Of a stretch of 34,158 nt of DNA, positions 25,127 to 34,006 are shown one piece after another. Source of the stretch: Spirochaetota bacterium (GTDB taxonomy: Bacteria; Spirochaetota; Spirochaetia; Treponematales; Breznakiellaceae); NCBI GenBank assembly GCA_009778155.1, contig WRKI01000348.1:1-34158 (forward strand), read 5' to 3'. Numbering within the stretch: position 1 is the stretch's first letter; each line of letters opens with the position of its first letter. The notes under the pieces are model-generated. The model saw nothing but the letters and a program-made list of their open reading frames with translations. It had not been told where the DNA came from and did no database searches. The position numbers and the translations under genes were made by a program.

Positions 25127-27346
25127 TTACTCTCCTTTGGCGCATAGTTTTGCCTGTAAGCGTGTCGCTTCTTTTTTTCCATTGTCGTAATCTTCCCAAT
25201 TGGTTATTGCAAGAAAACTTTGACCACTTTGTTGATACAATTCGCCAGTTTCGGGCAGACGATCAAGGGCTGGAACGGGCAGGGTTTGGGGCAAAGCTCC
25301 ACCTGCTGGTTTGCCTGTGTTTTTTTGCGTAACTTCCAAGATAGAGCCTTTTTTCTCTTCTGGCTTTTTTTCTTTTGACATCTGTCTTAGCTGGGCTTCA
25401 AAATTTTGTATTCTGCTTGTATGACTTTGAATCTGGTTTTTTAACTTGCTTATATCCACGGTAAGCTTGCTTTTTTGAACGTTCAAATTATCCAGTTCTT
25501 TTTTCGAAGCCTGGGCTGATTGAACTTTGCCTTCTACACTTTGCAATTCCTCCTTTTTGTTTGTAAGCTCTTTTTCCAATTCCTCCTTTTTGTTTTTGGA
25601 ATCTTCATTTTCATCCTTGGGAAGGCTTTCGATTTCCTTTGTTAAACGCGTTATATCCCCGTCTAACGTTTCTTTTTTGGCATTTAAACCCTTCAGTTCT
25701 TGTTGTGAATTTTTGACAAGTTGTATGCTCTCTTCAGTAGTCTGCAACTTTTTTTCTTCATCATGGAGTTGTTTTTCAAGCTCTTCTTTTTTGCTGTTTT
25801 CGTTTTCAATATCATCCGCAAGTTTGGCTTTTCGGTTTTCTTCAACAATTTCGCCAGAGTCATTTTCAACCGATTTGCGAATACCATTTATCTGTTCAAT
25901 TTTTGTCCTTATTTCAGCCTCTTCAAGGCGGGCAAAATCAGTGTCTCGTAAGTCTTTCAAATCTTTCCGGTACTCTGCACTTTTCTGTTGCTTTCCCAGA
26001 AATAATGATTTTAGCCTTTTGGAAAAAGTTTTCTCTTTTTCCTCGTTTTCGGCAATAGCTTTTTCTATTCCGCCAATAAAATTCTGGATATTTTTAATCG
26101 CATCTTCCCAGTTTTCGTACAGGGAATGTTTCGTGCTACCGGGCGGCAAAGTAAAAGGCTTGTTTGTCCATTGGTACTCGATAGATACGGATTTCCCGTC
26201 ATCGTCGAAATGCGGTTTAACATTGTCAAATTCTTCTTTGGGAAGAAGTTCTTCGGCTTTGGATACATCCAATTTTTGTGTTGTTTTTGCGGCTATTGCA
26301 TACTTTTTAGAAAGCTCCTCTCCAAGTTTGCATATTGTTTTTCCATTTAGGTTTTCACGAAGGCCGAATTTGCAGTATTGGTATAAAGGCTTTTTACTTT
26401 TCAACTCTTCTGCGTGTTTTTCCAAAATATTCTTCTGAGAATCGTTAAGTTGCAGTGCGTACAACTCTTCGCCAGGAGGTGTTGTGCTTATTTTGGGAAT
26501 AAGCCAAGTGCCTTCATGTGTTTTTACTGAATTGAGAAATGCAGTATCGTCTATGGCAAATATTTCATTGTTCTTTTCGCTTATAGAAGATACTAGGTCG
26601 TTATCCATAGCCGTAAAAAGCGAAACAATATTTGAGTTTGAAAAATTTGTAAACTTCAAATAAGGGCTTTTTTCTAAGCGGGATGTGTTTACATGGCAAT
26701 TTTCTGCTTCAACTGTCCAAACTTTTTTAAGATGCTCAAGGTCGCAGCCGTCATCTTTAGGCGGGTAAATATCCAAAGGCGCATCTTCCGTGGGAATAGG
26801 CTTGTTTTCGACAAATTCTTCTACCGTTTTGTTCCAAAATTGCCAGCAAAAATACCGAAAAAGAACAGCGCATTGCGTTGCGTCTAATCCAAGAAGAAGG
26901 TTTGTTGGCGTTGCAAGACTACCGCCGTTGAACCTTCCTGTAAAAAAATAACCGCTAGGGTTACTGCTGTTAGGGTTTTTAAGAATGAAAGAGCCGAGGC
27001 GCGTTGAGCCGCCGTAGCGCATAAGGCAGCCGCTAAGGTTTTTCATTTCATCGTGAAACCCATTGGTAAGGATGTACACGCGACTGCCGTTATCCCGCAC
27101 ATTTGCCAAGTTTTTACAAAGTTCTCCGCTGGAAAGTTCTTCGGAAAAAACACAGACAACGCTGTTTGCTTCGGTGTTTGACAAAAAATCGTTAAGCATT
27201 TTATGTAAATCAACAACTTGCGAATCTGATGTTTTAGTAGCAACTTCTGCAACAGTTTCTGCTGAAATTTTCAGCCAAAATTTTTCAACGGGTATTTTCC
27301 CGTAATTTTTTGTATGTGTTTTTTGCTCTGGTTTGATTGTTGCCAT
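25127..27346 (-). CDS. large coiled-coil protein with possible degenerate PLD-like domain
   Basis: Protein of 739 residues; no known family recognised over the full length. Residues 45-185 read like a PLD-type alpha/beta unit (VVCVFSEELSSGELCKNL, VYILTNGF, then RLGSFILKNP...SGYFFTGRF), but the catalytic His-x-Lys is absent, so it would be inactive. A middle part (about 190-420) is unassigned; it contains SIEYQWTNKPF. Residues about 420-660 are a long, charged coiled coil (KKEELEKEL, SKLKNQIQSHTSRIQNFEAQL), and a Pro-rich tail ends in LAITNWEDYDNGKKEA. No signal peptide or membrane helix. The antisense strand also shows long Ser/Phe-rich ORFs, which are shadows. Four bases separate it from the gene upstream. 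A structural or adaptor role in the operon is inference. Confidence 0.75.
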   Translation of the reverse strand: MATIKPEQKTHTKNYGKIPVEKFWLKISAETVAEVATKTSDSQVVDLHKMLNDFLSNTEANSVVCVFSEELSSGELCKNLANVRDNGSRVYILTNGFHDEMKNLSGCLMRYGGSTRLGSFILKNPNSSNPSGYFFTGRFNGGSLATPTNLLLGLDATQCAVLFRYFCWQFWNKTVEEFVENKPIPTEDAPLDIYPPKDDGCDLEHLKKVWTVEAENCHVNTSRLEKSPYLKFTNFSNSNIVSLFTAMDNDLVSSISEKNNEIFAIDDTAFLNSVKTHEGTWLIPKISTTPPGEELYALQLNDSQKNILEKHAEELKSKKPLYQYCKFGLRENLNGKTICKLGEELSKKYAIAAKTTQKLDVSKAEELLPKEEFDNVKPHFDDDGKSVSIEYQWTNKPFTLPPGSTKHSLYENWEDAIKNIQNFIGGIEKAIAENEEKEKTFSKRLKSLFLGKQQKSAEYRKDLKDLRDTDFARLEEAEIRTKIEQINGIRKSVENDSGEIVEENRKAKLADDIENENSKKEELEKQLHDEEKKLQTTEESIQLVKNSQQELKGLNAKKETLDGDITRLTKEIESLPKDENEDSKNKKEELEKELTNKKEELQSVEGKVQSAQASKKELDNLNVQKSKLTVDISKLKNQIQSHTSRIQNFEAQLRQMSKEKKPEEKKGSILEVTQKNTGKPAGGALPQTLPVPALDRLPETGELYQQSGQSFLAITNWEDYDNGKKEATRLQAKLCAKGE

Positions 27347-27350
27347 ATTT

Positions 27351-28901
27351 TTAATTCTCCTGCATATAGTTTGTAAGGTGTTCTCCCAATACGCTCAGGT
27401 CTACCTGTGTGTATGTCGCCCCGCCTTTTGTAACAGTACCTTCGGCAGATGAAGGAATCTCGCCGCTTATGTCATCAAAGCGTATAAAGTCGATTGAGTT
27501 CGAGCTTTTCCACACAGTTAAATCATTGCCGCTTTTGAACACGATAAACCTGTCATGGAATGCGTCTTTTTTGAAAATAGTACCCATATCTTCCACCCAA
27601 AAACCTTCTTTCTTGGAAATGTAGTCGCTAAATTTATCTTTATCTGGCCTTGTATTGGTGATGACGCAGATGTTTGGAACGTTAAAACATTTTAAAAATG
27701 CGTAAACGCTACGTTGCTGACGATAATTAAAAACAAAGCGGTCGTAATAAAATACTTTGTCTGCCGCATGGCTACCGAACTTTTGAACTAAGTTTTCGAA
27801 ACTGACTTTCTCCCCTTCTGTAAGGCTGAAGTTTGTACCTTTCAGTTTTTGCGGAATATCCACATTGAGATCGCGCGGAGCAGCAAGATGCCAGTAGGCT
27901 TTAGTCCGTTTGGATTTTTGCCCGCTGTCCAGTTCAGCAATGTAACCATCTATAGCCGGGATTTCCAGTTGATTTTCAAATGCCTTTAACCCATTCTTGC
28001 TGTGTACCGCGTTTGTAAGTGCATAAAAATCCCCGTGGTGTAAGTACTGTTTTTCCAGCTCCATGTCTAAAAGTTTATTCCGCCAAGTGCCAGCCTCTTC
28101 AAGGTTGTATGGCTCAATTGGCAATTTGTCATAATGACAGGATGAAAAACCAACGACAGGTAGATTTCCTGTGTACTCAAAATATTGGAAGGCATCATCG
28201 CTTTTAATATCTTCAATTTTGAATTTGCAACGCTTTGTTTCACCATTCAAGTTGGGTAGAATTGTGTCAAAGTGCGGTTCAGGAGGTATCTTTAAATCAA
28301 CAGGTTTTATACCGTCAATTTTATCAGTATTGATTTTTCCGTCTTTATCTGCACTTTGCAAAGTTCCGTTAAAAGTGAATGACGATTCATTTATGCCAAT
28401 GCTCCATGTGCAGTCTATACTTGCATCTTGCTTTTTTTCTCCTTGAGATTCTTTTAAAGACTTGCCAACAAAAAATTCGATGGAATTTCCGTCTTTTCCA
28501 TTGACAGGCAAAGAACAAAAAGGCTTATTGTCCGCTTCAATTCCCAAAGGCTGTATAGCCTCTTTCTTCAAAAAAGGCGAAGGCTCTATACGCTTAAAGT
28601 GGAAAATCCTGTTTCCGAAAAGCGCATCCCCCTGTGTATACCAAATTTGGTATTTGCCTTCTTCTTTTTCCTTGACCAGGCCTGTTTGTTTTGCCTGCTC
28701 TCCGTCTGTCGTTAGTTTAAATTGGCTGTCAAAAATTCCCTGTTTTTCCAAATAGTTTTTCACGCGCTTTTCGATTAACGGATTTGAAAAACTGCCGCCG
28801 TTAAGATAGTTTTTTACATCTTCGCGCTCTACTTTTGTTTCAAGCTCAAGATATAAAACCGCGCTTTTCAATACCAGCTTGCGCTTAAGAGTAATTTTCA
28901 T
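27351..28901 (-). CDS. protein with C-terminal PLD-like HDR motif
   Basis: Protein of 516 residues, start overlapping the helicase stop by four bases (ATGA), with GGAGGAAAA before it. The N-terminal 360 residues are not recognised; they include a segment on substrate or partner binding only by guess. The C-terminal part has the layout of a single-motif PLD-superfamily unit: a strand and helix (KVFYYDRFVFNYRQQRSVYAF), a second strand (NICVITNTRP), and HDRFIVFKSGNDLTVWKSSN at about residue 447, as in the HDR(F/Y)...W..SS.N variant of the HxK motif found in several defence-associated PLD proteins. It could be a nuclease acting with the helicase. Lys is replaced by Arg, so activity is not certain. 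Confidence 0.7.
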   Translation of the reverse strand: MKITLKRKLVLKSAVLYLELETKVEREDVKNYLNGGSFSNPLIEKRVKNYLEKQGIFDSQFKLTTDGEQAKQTGLVKEKEEGKYQIWYTQGDALFGNRIFHFKRIEPSPFLKKEAIQPLGIEADNKPFCSLPVNGKDGNSIEFFVGKSLKESQGEKKQDASIDCTWSIGINESSFTFNGTLQSADKDGKINTDKIDGIKPVDLKIPPEPHFDTILPNLNGETKRCKFKIEDIKSDDAFQYFEYTGNLPVVGFSSCHYDKLPIEPYNLEEAGTWRNKLLDMELEKQYLHHGDFYALTNAVHSKNGLKAFENQLEIPAIDGYIAELDSGQKSKRTKAYWHLAAPRDLNVDIPQKLKGTNFSLTEGEKVSFENLVQKFGSHAADKVFYYDRFVFNYRQQRSVYAFLKCFNVPNICVITNTRPDKDKFSDYISKKEGFWVEDMGTIFKKDAFHDRFIVFKSGNDLTVWKSSNSIDFIRFDDISGEIPSSAEGTVTKGGATYTQVDLSVLGEHLTNYMQEN

Positions 28902-31900
28902 TTTTCCTCCTTTTCATTTGCTACTTTAGAATTTTCATGTGCCAAGGCAAGTTTTTGTAAATCTTGCGATTTGGATTTTTGCGAAAAATAATCATAATCG
29001 CCAAAAATAACCAGTTGGAATTTTGCCCGCGTGATACTTACGTTTAACCTGTTCGGGTTGTCAAGAAAACCGTCCCGCTTTGTTTGCGTCATTGACAAAA
29101 AAACAACGTCCGCTTCATGCCCTTGAAATTTATCTACTGTATGAAGGCGGATATTTATTGTATTTTTGCCACCACCTTTAATCGCAAAAGTTGAATTCCG
29201 TATTTCTCCCGTTATCTCTTGCAAACCTTTTACTCGTTTTCCATACAAGTCGCCGCCTTCGCGGATCAGTTTTTCCTGCCCCTGGTAAAACGCAAGGCAG
29301 GCGACTTCCCACTCTTTCCCTTCTGGTTGCTGATTGTTTTGCGCGTAATCAATAAAGTGTTGAAGTTCGCGCATCATAGCCTGAGCTTCGTAGATATTTC
29401 TGTTTTTGTACGGCGTAAATTTTTCAGGTGTTTTTACATCGAGCCAAATGCTTCGCCTGTTATAATGCGGGTAATCCCACTGGCGAGCAGCTTCTATATT
29501 CGGATGCTCTAAGTCCTGCAGGGCGTTTTTCGCTGTGTAAAAGCGCTCCCGTGGGGAAGATGAAATTTGAGGGTGCATACGGTGCTGGAATACAAGAGTT
29601 GTTTTTCGTATGCTTAAATCACTGTCGCTAAAACCTTCGGTTATGGTAGAAGGGTCACGCGGCTTTTTGCCTTTTATGCCCGTAACAAGGGATTCTAGGA
29701 TTGAAGGAAAGCTCATTGCGACAATAATGTCCCGCGCTTCTTTGAAAAGCTTTGGATCGACAGAACATGGCGTAAGCTCTTCAATTTGCTGGCCAAGATT
29801 TTCCCTTCTTTTACTCCCATCCACAAGACGAAGTTGATGCTCGCTGTCAACACGCCATGCAATTTCCTGCGCCCAGCTTCGTTTGGATATAGCTTCATTT
29901 ATTTCCTTAGCAATTTCAAAGCTGTTTGTAAGTTTTTCCCCCCTATGGTGATATTCATAGCCGATCTTCTTTTGGGCTGCATTGTGGCAAAAAGCGAATT
30001 GCGTATCCTTCCATTTTTCATTCAGCAAAATTGCATGGGTCGGCGGTATTTTAGCAATGAAGTTTTCAGAATGGTAAATTTCTTTGCTCACAAAAATCAG
30101 GTTACAGGCGACCAATTCCAAAAAGTTGGCATCTTTAGGCGAGCGGATAAGCACGTTATCCATTCTACTTTTTTTCTCCTCCTGCCTTGTTACGAATGCA
30201 AAAACCGTTTCCTCATGAAATTTTCCAATCCTCCCAAATGCAAGCTCTGAAATTATTTTTTCAAGCGCCGCCGCATCCACAACAAGCACAAAGCGGTTTT
30301 TGTTAAGTTCGCCATTCTTCTCGTGAAGGCAGTCGCGCATCTTTTCAAGATAAAAAACCGCCTTCTGGATGTTTATGTCAAGTTCTTCATATTGCCCTTT
30401 GGCATTTTCTTTTGGCCAAGACAATTTTTCAAAATTGTGTTCTATGTTATCGCGCTCGGTAAACGGCGAAAGTTGCATTACATCCCCGGCAAGTATCCAG
30501 CGTTTTGCATAAAGGGCCGGGACAAGAAATTCTTGGAATGTTGTTTTGCTGCATTCGTCTATAATAAGGCATTCAAACTCTGGTATTATAGGTGTGTCTC
30601 CGTGAAATGTCATTCCGCGCACACCGCCAGAGCGCGCTTTGAATTTCGGGTGATTTACAATACCCATTGTCGTTCCGCATACAAGATTTGCCGCTTCCAG
30701 TAAAAGCTGCTGCCTCCATTTCTTTTCATTTTCTGGCATATCTTCTTCAAGTAAGTTATCAAGCTGGTATTTGACAATACGCTCATCCACACGATCCGCC
30801 CTGCCTATTCTTACGGGCAACAGGTCGATACTGTTTATCAATGCCGGGCCGTTTTTTTCCTCGATAAGCCGCTCCAAAACATTGTCAATCGCTACGTTTG
30901 TGGAGCCGCAAAGCAATACGCGCTTGCCCTGCGAAACAAGCTGGCAAATAAGCTCAAGGATTACGGTTGTTTTGCCGGAACCAGGCGGGCCTTCCAGTAC
31001 TGCGAAATCGGGAGTTGCAAGTGCCTTTCGTATAAATTCTCTTTGGTTGGAACATCCGCTACGGCTTTCATCTTTTAATACAAACCATTCGTTTACCTTT
31101 TTCTCTTCAAAACGAGCCCAACGTGTCTTATCTTTGTTTTCAAAAAGCCTGATCAGCATTTCATGGTCTTTAAGCGGCATAAGCTTTAAAATCGAGACTG
31201 CTTCAAGCTGGCGCTTTAGATTGATCGTATTTGCCCGAACAGACAAGATTGCTCCTTCTGGGGGAAAAGTATATAAGCTGGTAGATTTATTCCGCAGAAC
31301 TATTTGGTATTCATCAGGATTGCTGCCTTTTCTGTCAACCAAGTATTTGTTTTTTTTGTCTTTGTCGTCTGTTATCTCAATATCTTCGTCGAAAAAATAC
31401 CGAAGCGGGGAGAGCGCGTTTTGCTCTTCGCCAGCAGCATCGTCTTCTTCACGCTCCTTAAGCTGAATTTTATACATTTCAAAGTTGTTTTTCTGAAGCG
31501 GCTTTACTTCAAAGATAATGCCGTTTGAAATAACCTTTTTCCCATAATCAGAGTCATGGCGAAGAGTGATTGTCGCTCCTTCTGCATCCCCCCGTTCAAA
31601 ATCAAGTTTGGCATCTGGCTTGTCGTAAAAAGACAAGCCAGAAAAATCTATGTACTCGCTTGCCTTGTGGTTTTTGAGTTTGAAATCGTTGTCGTTAAGT
31701 TTTATTTGCGAATAAAATATGGCGGTATTACCGTATTCTCGCAAGGCAACGGTATTTTTCGGCAACGGATAAGGATTTGTTACATTAAAGGAAATTTCGC
31801 TGTTTTCGTAAAACAGTTTTTCGTTTGCGGGCAGCCAGCCAGCTATGGTTATTTCATCGTTTTGCGGCTCGCTTGTTACTTGGTATTCTGTTCTGTCTTG

Positions 31901-32383
31901 CCCTTGCAGAACATCGCCTTTTTTTAGATTGAACCATGCGGCTTTTAAATCTATTTTGGCGAAACCCCAGCGCAGGTTGTCAAAGCTTTCTGCTTCGATT
32001 CCTTTAATATAAATGAGTCTGCGGTTGTAATCTTCTTCGGTAATTGAAACCTCGCCTTCCAAACTGCCAATTTGGTACTCAATTTTTTTTGCGTAGTTGG
32101 GATTACCTTCCAAAAGTTCGAGCCGATAATACCCCTTCTCTTTGCCGCTTATTTTTATCGCAGTCCGTTTGGCAAACTCGTAAATTCCGCCAATAACACT
32201 TAGTTCCGCAAGATTTTTTTGCTGTACTTTTTCCCACGAAGCTTTAACCTCCTTTCTTTCAAGCGCAGCTATCGAATTTCTTATGTAACGCTCAAACTGC
32301 TCAAACTGGTTCTGTGCGATGCTTTTTACAGCAAGGGCGCGGTTTAAATTTCCGTCATACAAATTAAGGTAATAGTGCAGCAT
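28898..32383 (-). CDS. UPF1/COG1112-like superfamily 1 helicase
   Basis: DNA or RNA helicase/ATPase of 1161 residues. The first ~450 residues carry no motif I know. Helicase motifs follow: LEGPPGSGKTT at about 463, CGSTNVAIDNVL (Ia), LIIDECSKTTFQEF at about 608 (motif II, with ECSK in place of the usual EASQ/EAAQ), GDVMQLSPF (III), LVFQHRMHPQIS at about 929 (IV), TVDKFQGHEADVVFLS at about 1081 (V) and NRLNVSITRAK at about 1112 (VI). This is the AAA_11/AAA_12 arrangement of UPF1-like enzymes, also used in Mokosh defence. Its ATG touches the stop codon of the AAA+ gene (TAAATG), with GGAAAG as ribosome-binding site. Confidence 0.92.
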   Translation of the reverse strand: MLHYYLNLYDGNLNRALAVKSIAQNQFEQFERYIRNSIAALERKEVKASWEKVQQKNLAELSVIGGIYEFAKRTAIKISGKEKGYYRLELLEGNPNYAKKIEYQIGSLEGEVSITEEDYNRRLIYIKGIEAESFDNLRWGFAKIDLKAAWFNLKKGDVLQGQDRTEYQVTSEPQNDEITIAGWLPANEKLFYENSEISFNVTNPYPLPKNTVALREYGNTAIFYSQIKLNDNDFKLKNHKASEYIDFSGLSFYDKPDAKLDFERGDAEGATITLRHDSDYGKKVISNGIIFEVKPLQKNNFEMYKIQLKEREEDDAAGEEQNALSPLRYFFDEDIEITDDKDKKNKYLVDRKGSNPDEYQIVLRNKSTSLYTFPPEGAILSVRANTINLKRQLEAVSILKLMPLKDHEMLIRLFENKDKTRWARFEEKKVNEWFVLKDESRSGCSNQREFIRKALATPDFAVLEGPPGSGKTTVILELICQLVSQGKRVLLCGSTNVAIDNVLERLIEEKNGPALINSIDLLPVRIGRADRVDERIVKYQLDNLLEEDMPENEKKWRQQLLLEAANLVCGTTMGIVNHPKFKARSGGVRGMTFHGDTPIIPEFECLIIDECSKTTFQEFLVPALYAKRWILAGDVMQLSPFTERDNIEHNFEKLSWPKENAKGQYEELDINIQKAVFYLEKMRDCLHEKNGELNKNRFVLVVDAAALEKIISELAFGRIGKFHEETVFAFVTRQEEKKSRMDNVLIRSPKDANFLELVACNLIFVSKEIYHSENFIAKIPPTHAILLNEKWKDTQFAFCHNAAQKKIGYEYHHRGEKLTNSFEIAKEINEAISKRSWAQEIAWRVDSEHQLRLVDGSKRRENLGQQIEELTPCSVDPKLFKEARDIIVAMSFPSILESLVTGIKGKKPRDPSTITEGFSDSDLSIRKTTLVFQHRMHPQISSSPRERFYTAKNALQDLEHPNIEAARQWDYPHYNRRSIWLDVKTPEKFTPYKNRNIYEAQAMMRELQHFIDYAQNNQQPEGKEWEVACLAFYQGQEKLIREGGDLYGKRVKGLQEITGEIRNSTFAIKGGGKNTINIRLHTVDKFQGHEADVVFLSMTQTKRDGFLDNPNRLNVSITRAKFQLVIFGDYDYFSQKSKSQDLQKLALAHENSKVANEKEEK

Positions 32384-33967
32384 TTACTTTCCTTTTTTCA
32401 CAAAGGGGTTCGAGTAGCTTTCCTGTTTGAGCTTGGGCGTGCTGTCATCCTTCCATTCGTCAAGAGCTTCAGGGGCTTGGGAGGAGGCTGGAACCGCGCG
32501 GCTTTTTGCCCATTGGCGCATATCGTTAATGTCCTCGAACATTGTCCGCGCTAGGGGGAAGGTTTTCGAGAGCGCTTCCAGAATGTCTTCGTCGCTCAAT
32601 GTCCGCCCCAGGTCAAAAGCCCGAAAAAGCGCTTCCTTTACCGCTTCTTCAAGCTCCGCGCCGGAAAAGCCCTTGCTTTGCGCCGCAAGTTTCGCTATGT
32701 CAAACTCGCCGGGGTCGCGGTTCTTTTTCGTCAAATGGATTTTTACAATCTCCTGCCGCTCGGCGGAATTTGGAAGATCGACAAAAAATATTTCGTCCAC
32801 GCGGCCTTTGCGTAAAAGCTCGGGCGGCAGTTTTGTAATGTCATTGGCGGTGGCCACGACAAAAACAGGCTTTGATTTTTCCTGCATCCATGTTAAAAAA
32901 GTGCCAAGCACCCGGGAAGTCGTGCCGCCGTCCGAACTGCCCGATGATGACAGGCCCGACATGGCTTTTTCAATTTCGTCGATCCACAGGATGGACGGGG
33001 CTATTGCCTCGGCAATGTTAAGTGCACCACGAATGTTTTTTTCGGATTCGCCCACTATGCCGCCGAAGATTTTTCCCATGTCAAGGCGCAAAAGGGGGAA
33101 ATGCCACAAGTTGCCGATTGCCTTTGCCGTAAGGCTTTTCCCCGTGCCGGGAATTCCCAAAAGCAAAATTCCGCGCGGGTGGCTAAGGCCAAAGTCGGCG
33201 GCTCCCTTGTCGAAGGCCCGTCCGCGTTTTTCAAGCCAGCCTTTTAGATTGTCAAGGCCGCCCACGTCTTTCAACTCTTCTTTTGGGTGGAAGTATTCAA
33301 GGTAGCCGCTTTTTTTAATAACGCTTTCTTTTTCGCGGATTACAAGAGGTACTTCTGCCGTGCTTAACTTGCCACTTTCTATAAAAGCCAAGGAAAAAGC
33401 TTTTTTGGCTTCCGTTATTGTAAGCCCCAGCGCCGCCTCAATCAAACCTTGTTCCGGATCGTCAGCGGTGTCAAGTTTGTAGCTTTTTCTGACATCGTTA
33501 AAAATTACGGTTAAGTCTTCGTAAGAAGGATATGGAAGTTCCATTATGTGGACTTCTTTTTCAAGCTCGCGCGGCAAAAAGCGTAAAGGCTGCGAAAGCA
33601 CGAGAGTTCGTTTTTGATCCTCGCCGCTTGCCGCGACATTTCTAAGCCGCTTAATGTTTTCTGGCTGGTTTTCACCCATATCCGGGTGGAAGTCTTCCAG
33701 CAGCATGATGATGTCTTCGTGTTCCCAGAAAAAGGCAAAGGCGTTCTCTGGCCTCCTTTCACCTTCGTCAACTACCGTAAAAACAGCTTCGCCTGCATCC
33801 CATTTTTTTATACCGTCCACGCGGTTCCAAAGGTAAAGAGTACGCTCAAGCTCGTCGGCTGCGGTTGCAAGATGGGCGTGGATCATCAGCGTTTCGTAGC
33901 TGATTATCTGTATTATTTGGGTATTTGCCTTGATCAGGTTTACCAATTCTGTTTTTTCCTGTTTCAT
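32384..33967 (-). CDS. Ycf46-type AAA+ ATPase
   Basis: First gene of the operon; 527 residues from the ATG at 33967, which has AGGAG seven bases upstream. The track's 25 extra N-terminal residues are unsupported. Residues 1-235 form the Ycf46-type N-terminal domain (QIISYETLMIHAHL...). The AAA+ domain follows: DVGGLDNLKGWLEKR, Walker A GIPGTGKSLTAKAI at about 270, FGGIVGESEKNIR, Walker B ILWIDEIEKA at about 326, arginine-finger region LRKGRVDEIFFVDLP at about 387, and the C-terminal lid. This matches plastid/cyanobacterial Ycf46 and its bacterial relatives, which are often next to DUF1257 and DUF2997 genes, as here. The substrate is unknown; a remodelling ATPase that works with the downstream helicase and PLD-like proteins is inferred. 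Confidence 0.93.
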   Translation of the reverse strand: MKQEKTELVNLIKANTQIIQIISYETLMIHAHLATAADELERTLYLWNRVDGIKKWDAGEAVFTVVDEGERRPENAFAFFWEHEDIIMLLEDFHPDMGENQPENIKRLRNVAASGEDQKRTLVLSQPLRFLPRELEKEVHIMELPYPSYEDLTVIFNDVRKSYKLDTADDPEQGLIEAALGLTITEAKKAFSLAFIESGKLSTAEVPLVIREKESVIKKSGYLEYFHPKEELKDVGGLDNLKGWLEKRGRAFDKGAADFGLSHPRGILLLGIPGTGKSLTAKAIGNLWHFPLLRLDMGKIFGGIVGESEKNIRGALNIAEAIAPSILWIDEIEKAMSGLSSSGSSDGGTTSRVLGTFLTWMQEKSKPVFVVATANDITKLPPELLRKGRVDEIFFVDLPNSAERQEIVKIHLTKKNRDPGEFDIAKLAAQSKGFSGAELEEAVKEALFRAFDLGRTLSDEDILEALSKTFPLARTMFEDINDMRQWAKSRAVPASSQAPEALDEWKDDSTPKLKQESYSNPFVKKGK

Positions 33968-33988
33968 TTTACGCTCCTGTGTAAAAAA

Positions 33989-34006
33989 GTATACATTGAC
34001 CCCCCC
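33989..34006 (-). promoter_or_regulatory. likely -10 box with poly-G(7) in the promoter of the six-gene operon
   Basis: On the minus strand TATACT lies 21 bases before the ATG of the AAA+ gene, preceded by GGGGGGGTCAATG. The seven-G tract falls in the spacer where a -35 box would be 17 bases away; no strong -35 is visible (CCCGTT). Length change of the G-tract would alter promoter spacing. The rest of the window end (34007-34158) has no supported gene. Confidence 0.45.

Noticed and set aside
25527-26438. 303-residue plus-strand ORF, Ser/Phe-rich
   Set aside because: It is antisense to the coiled-coil protein; its Ser/Phe composition is what Lys/Glu-rich coding gives on the opposite strand, and it has no ribosome-binding site.
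24056-33967. Direct assignment to Mokosh, DISARM or Zorya
   Set aside because: A COG1112-like helicase and PLD-like protein recall Mokosh type II, but there they are one polypeptide and no Ycf46, DUF1257 or DUF2997 gene is part of it; the DISARM and Zorya core proteins are absent.
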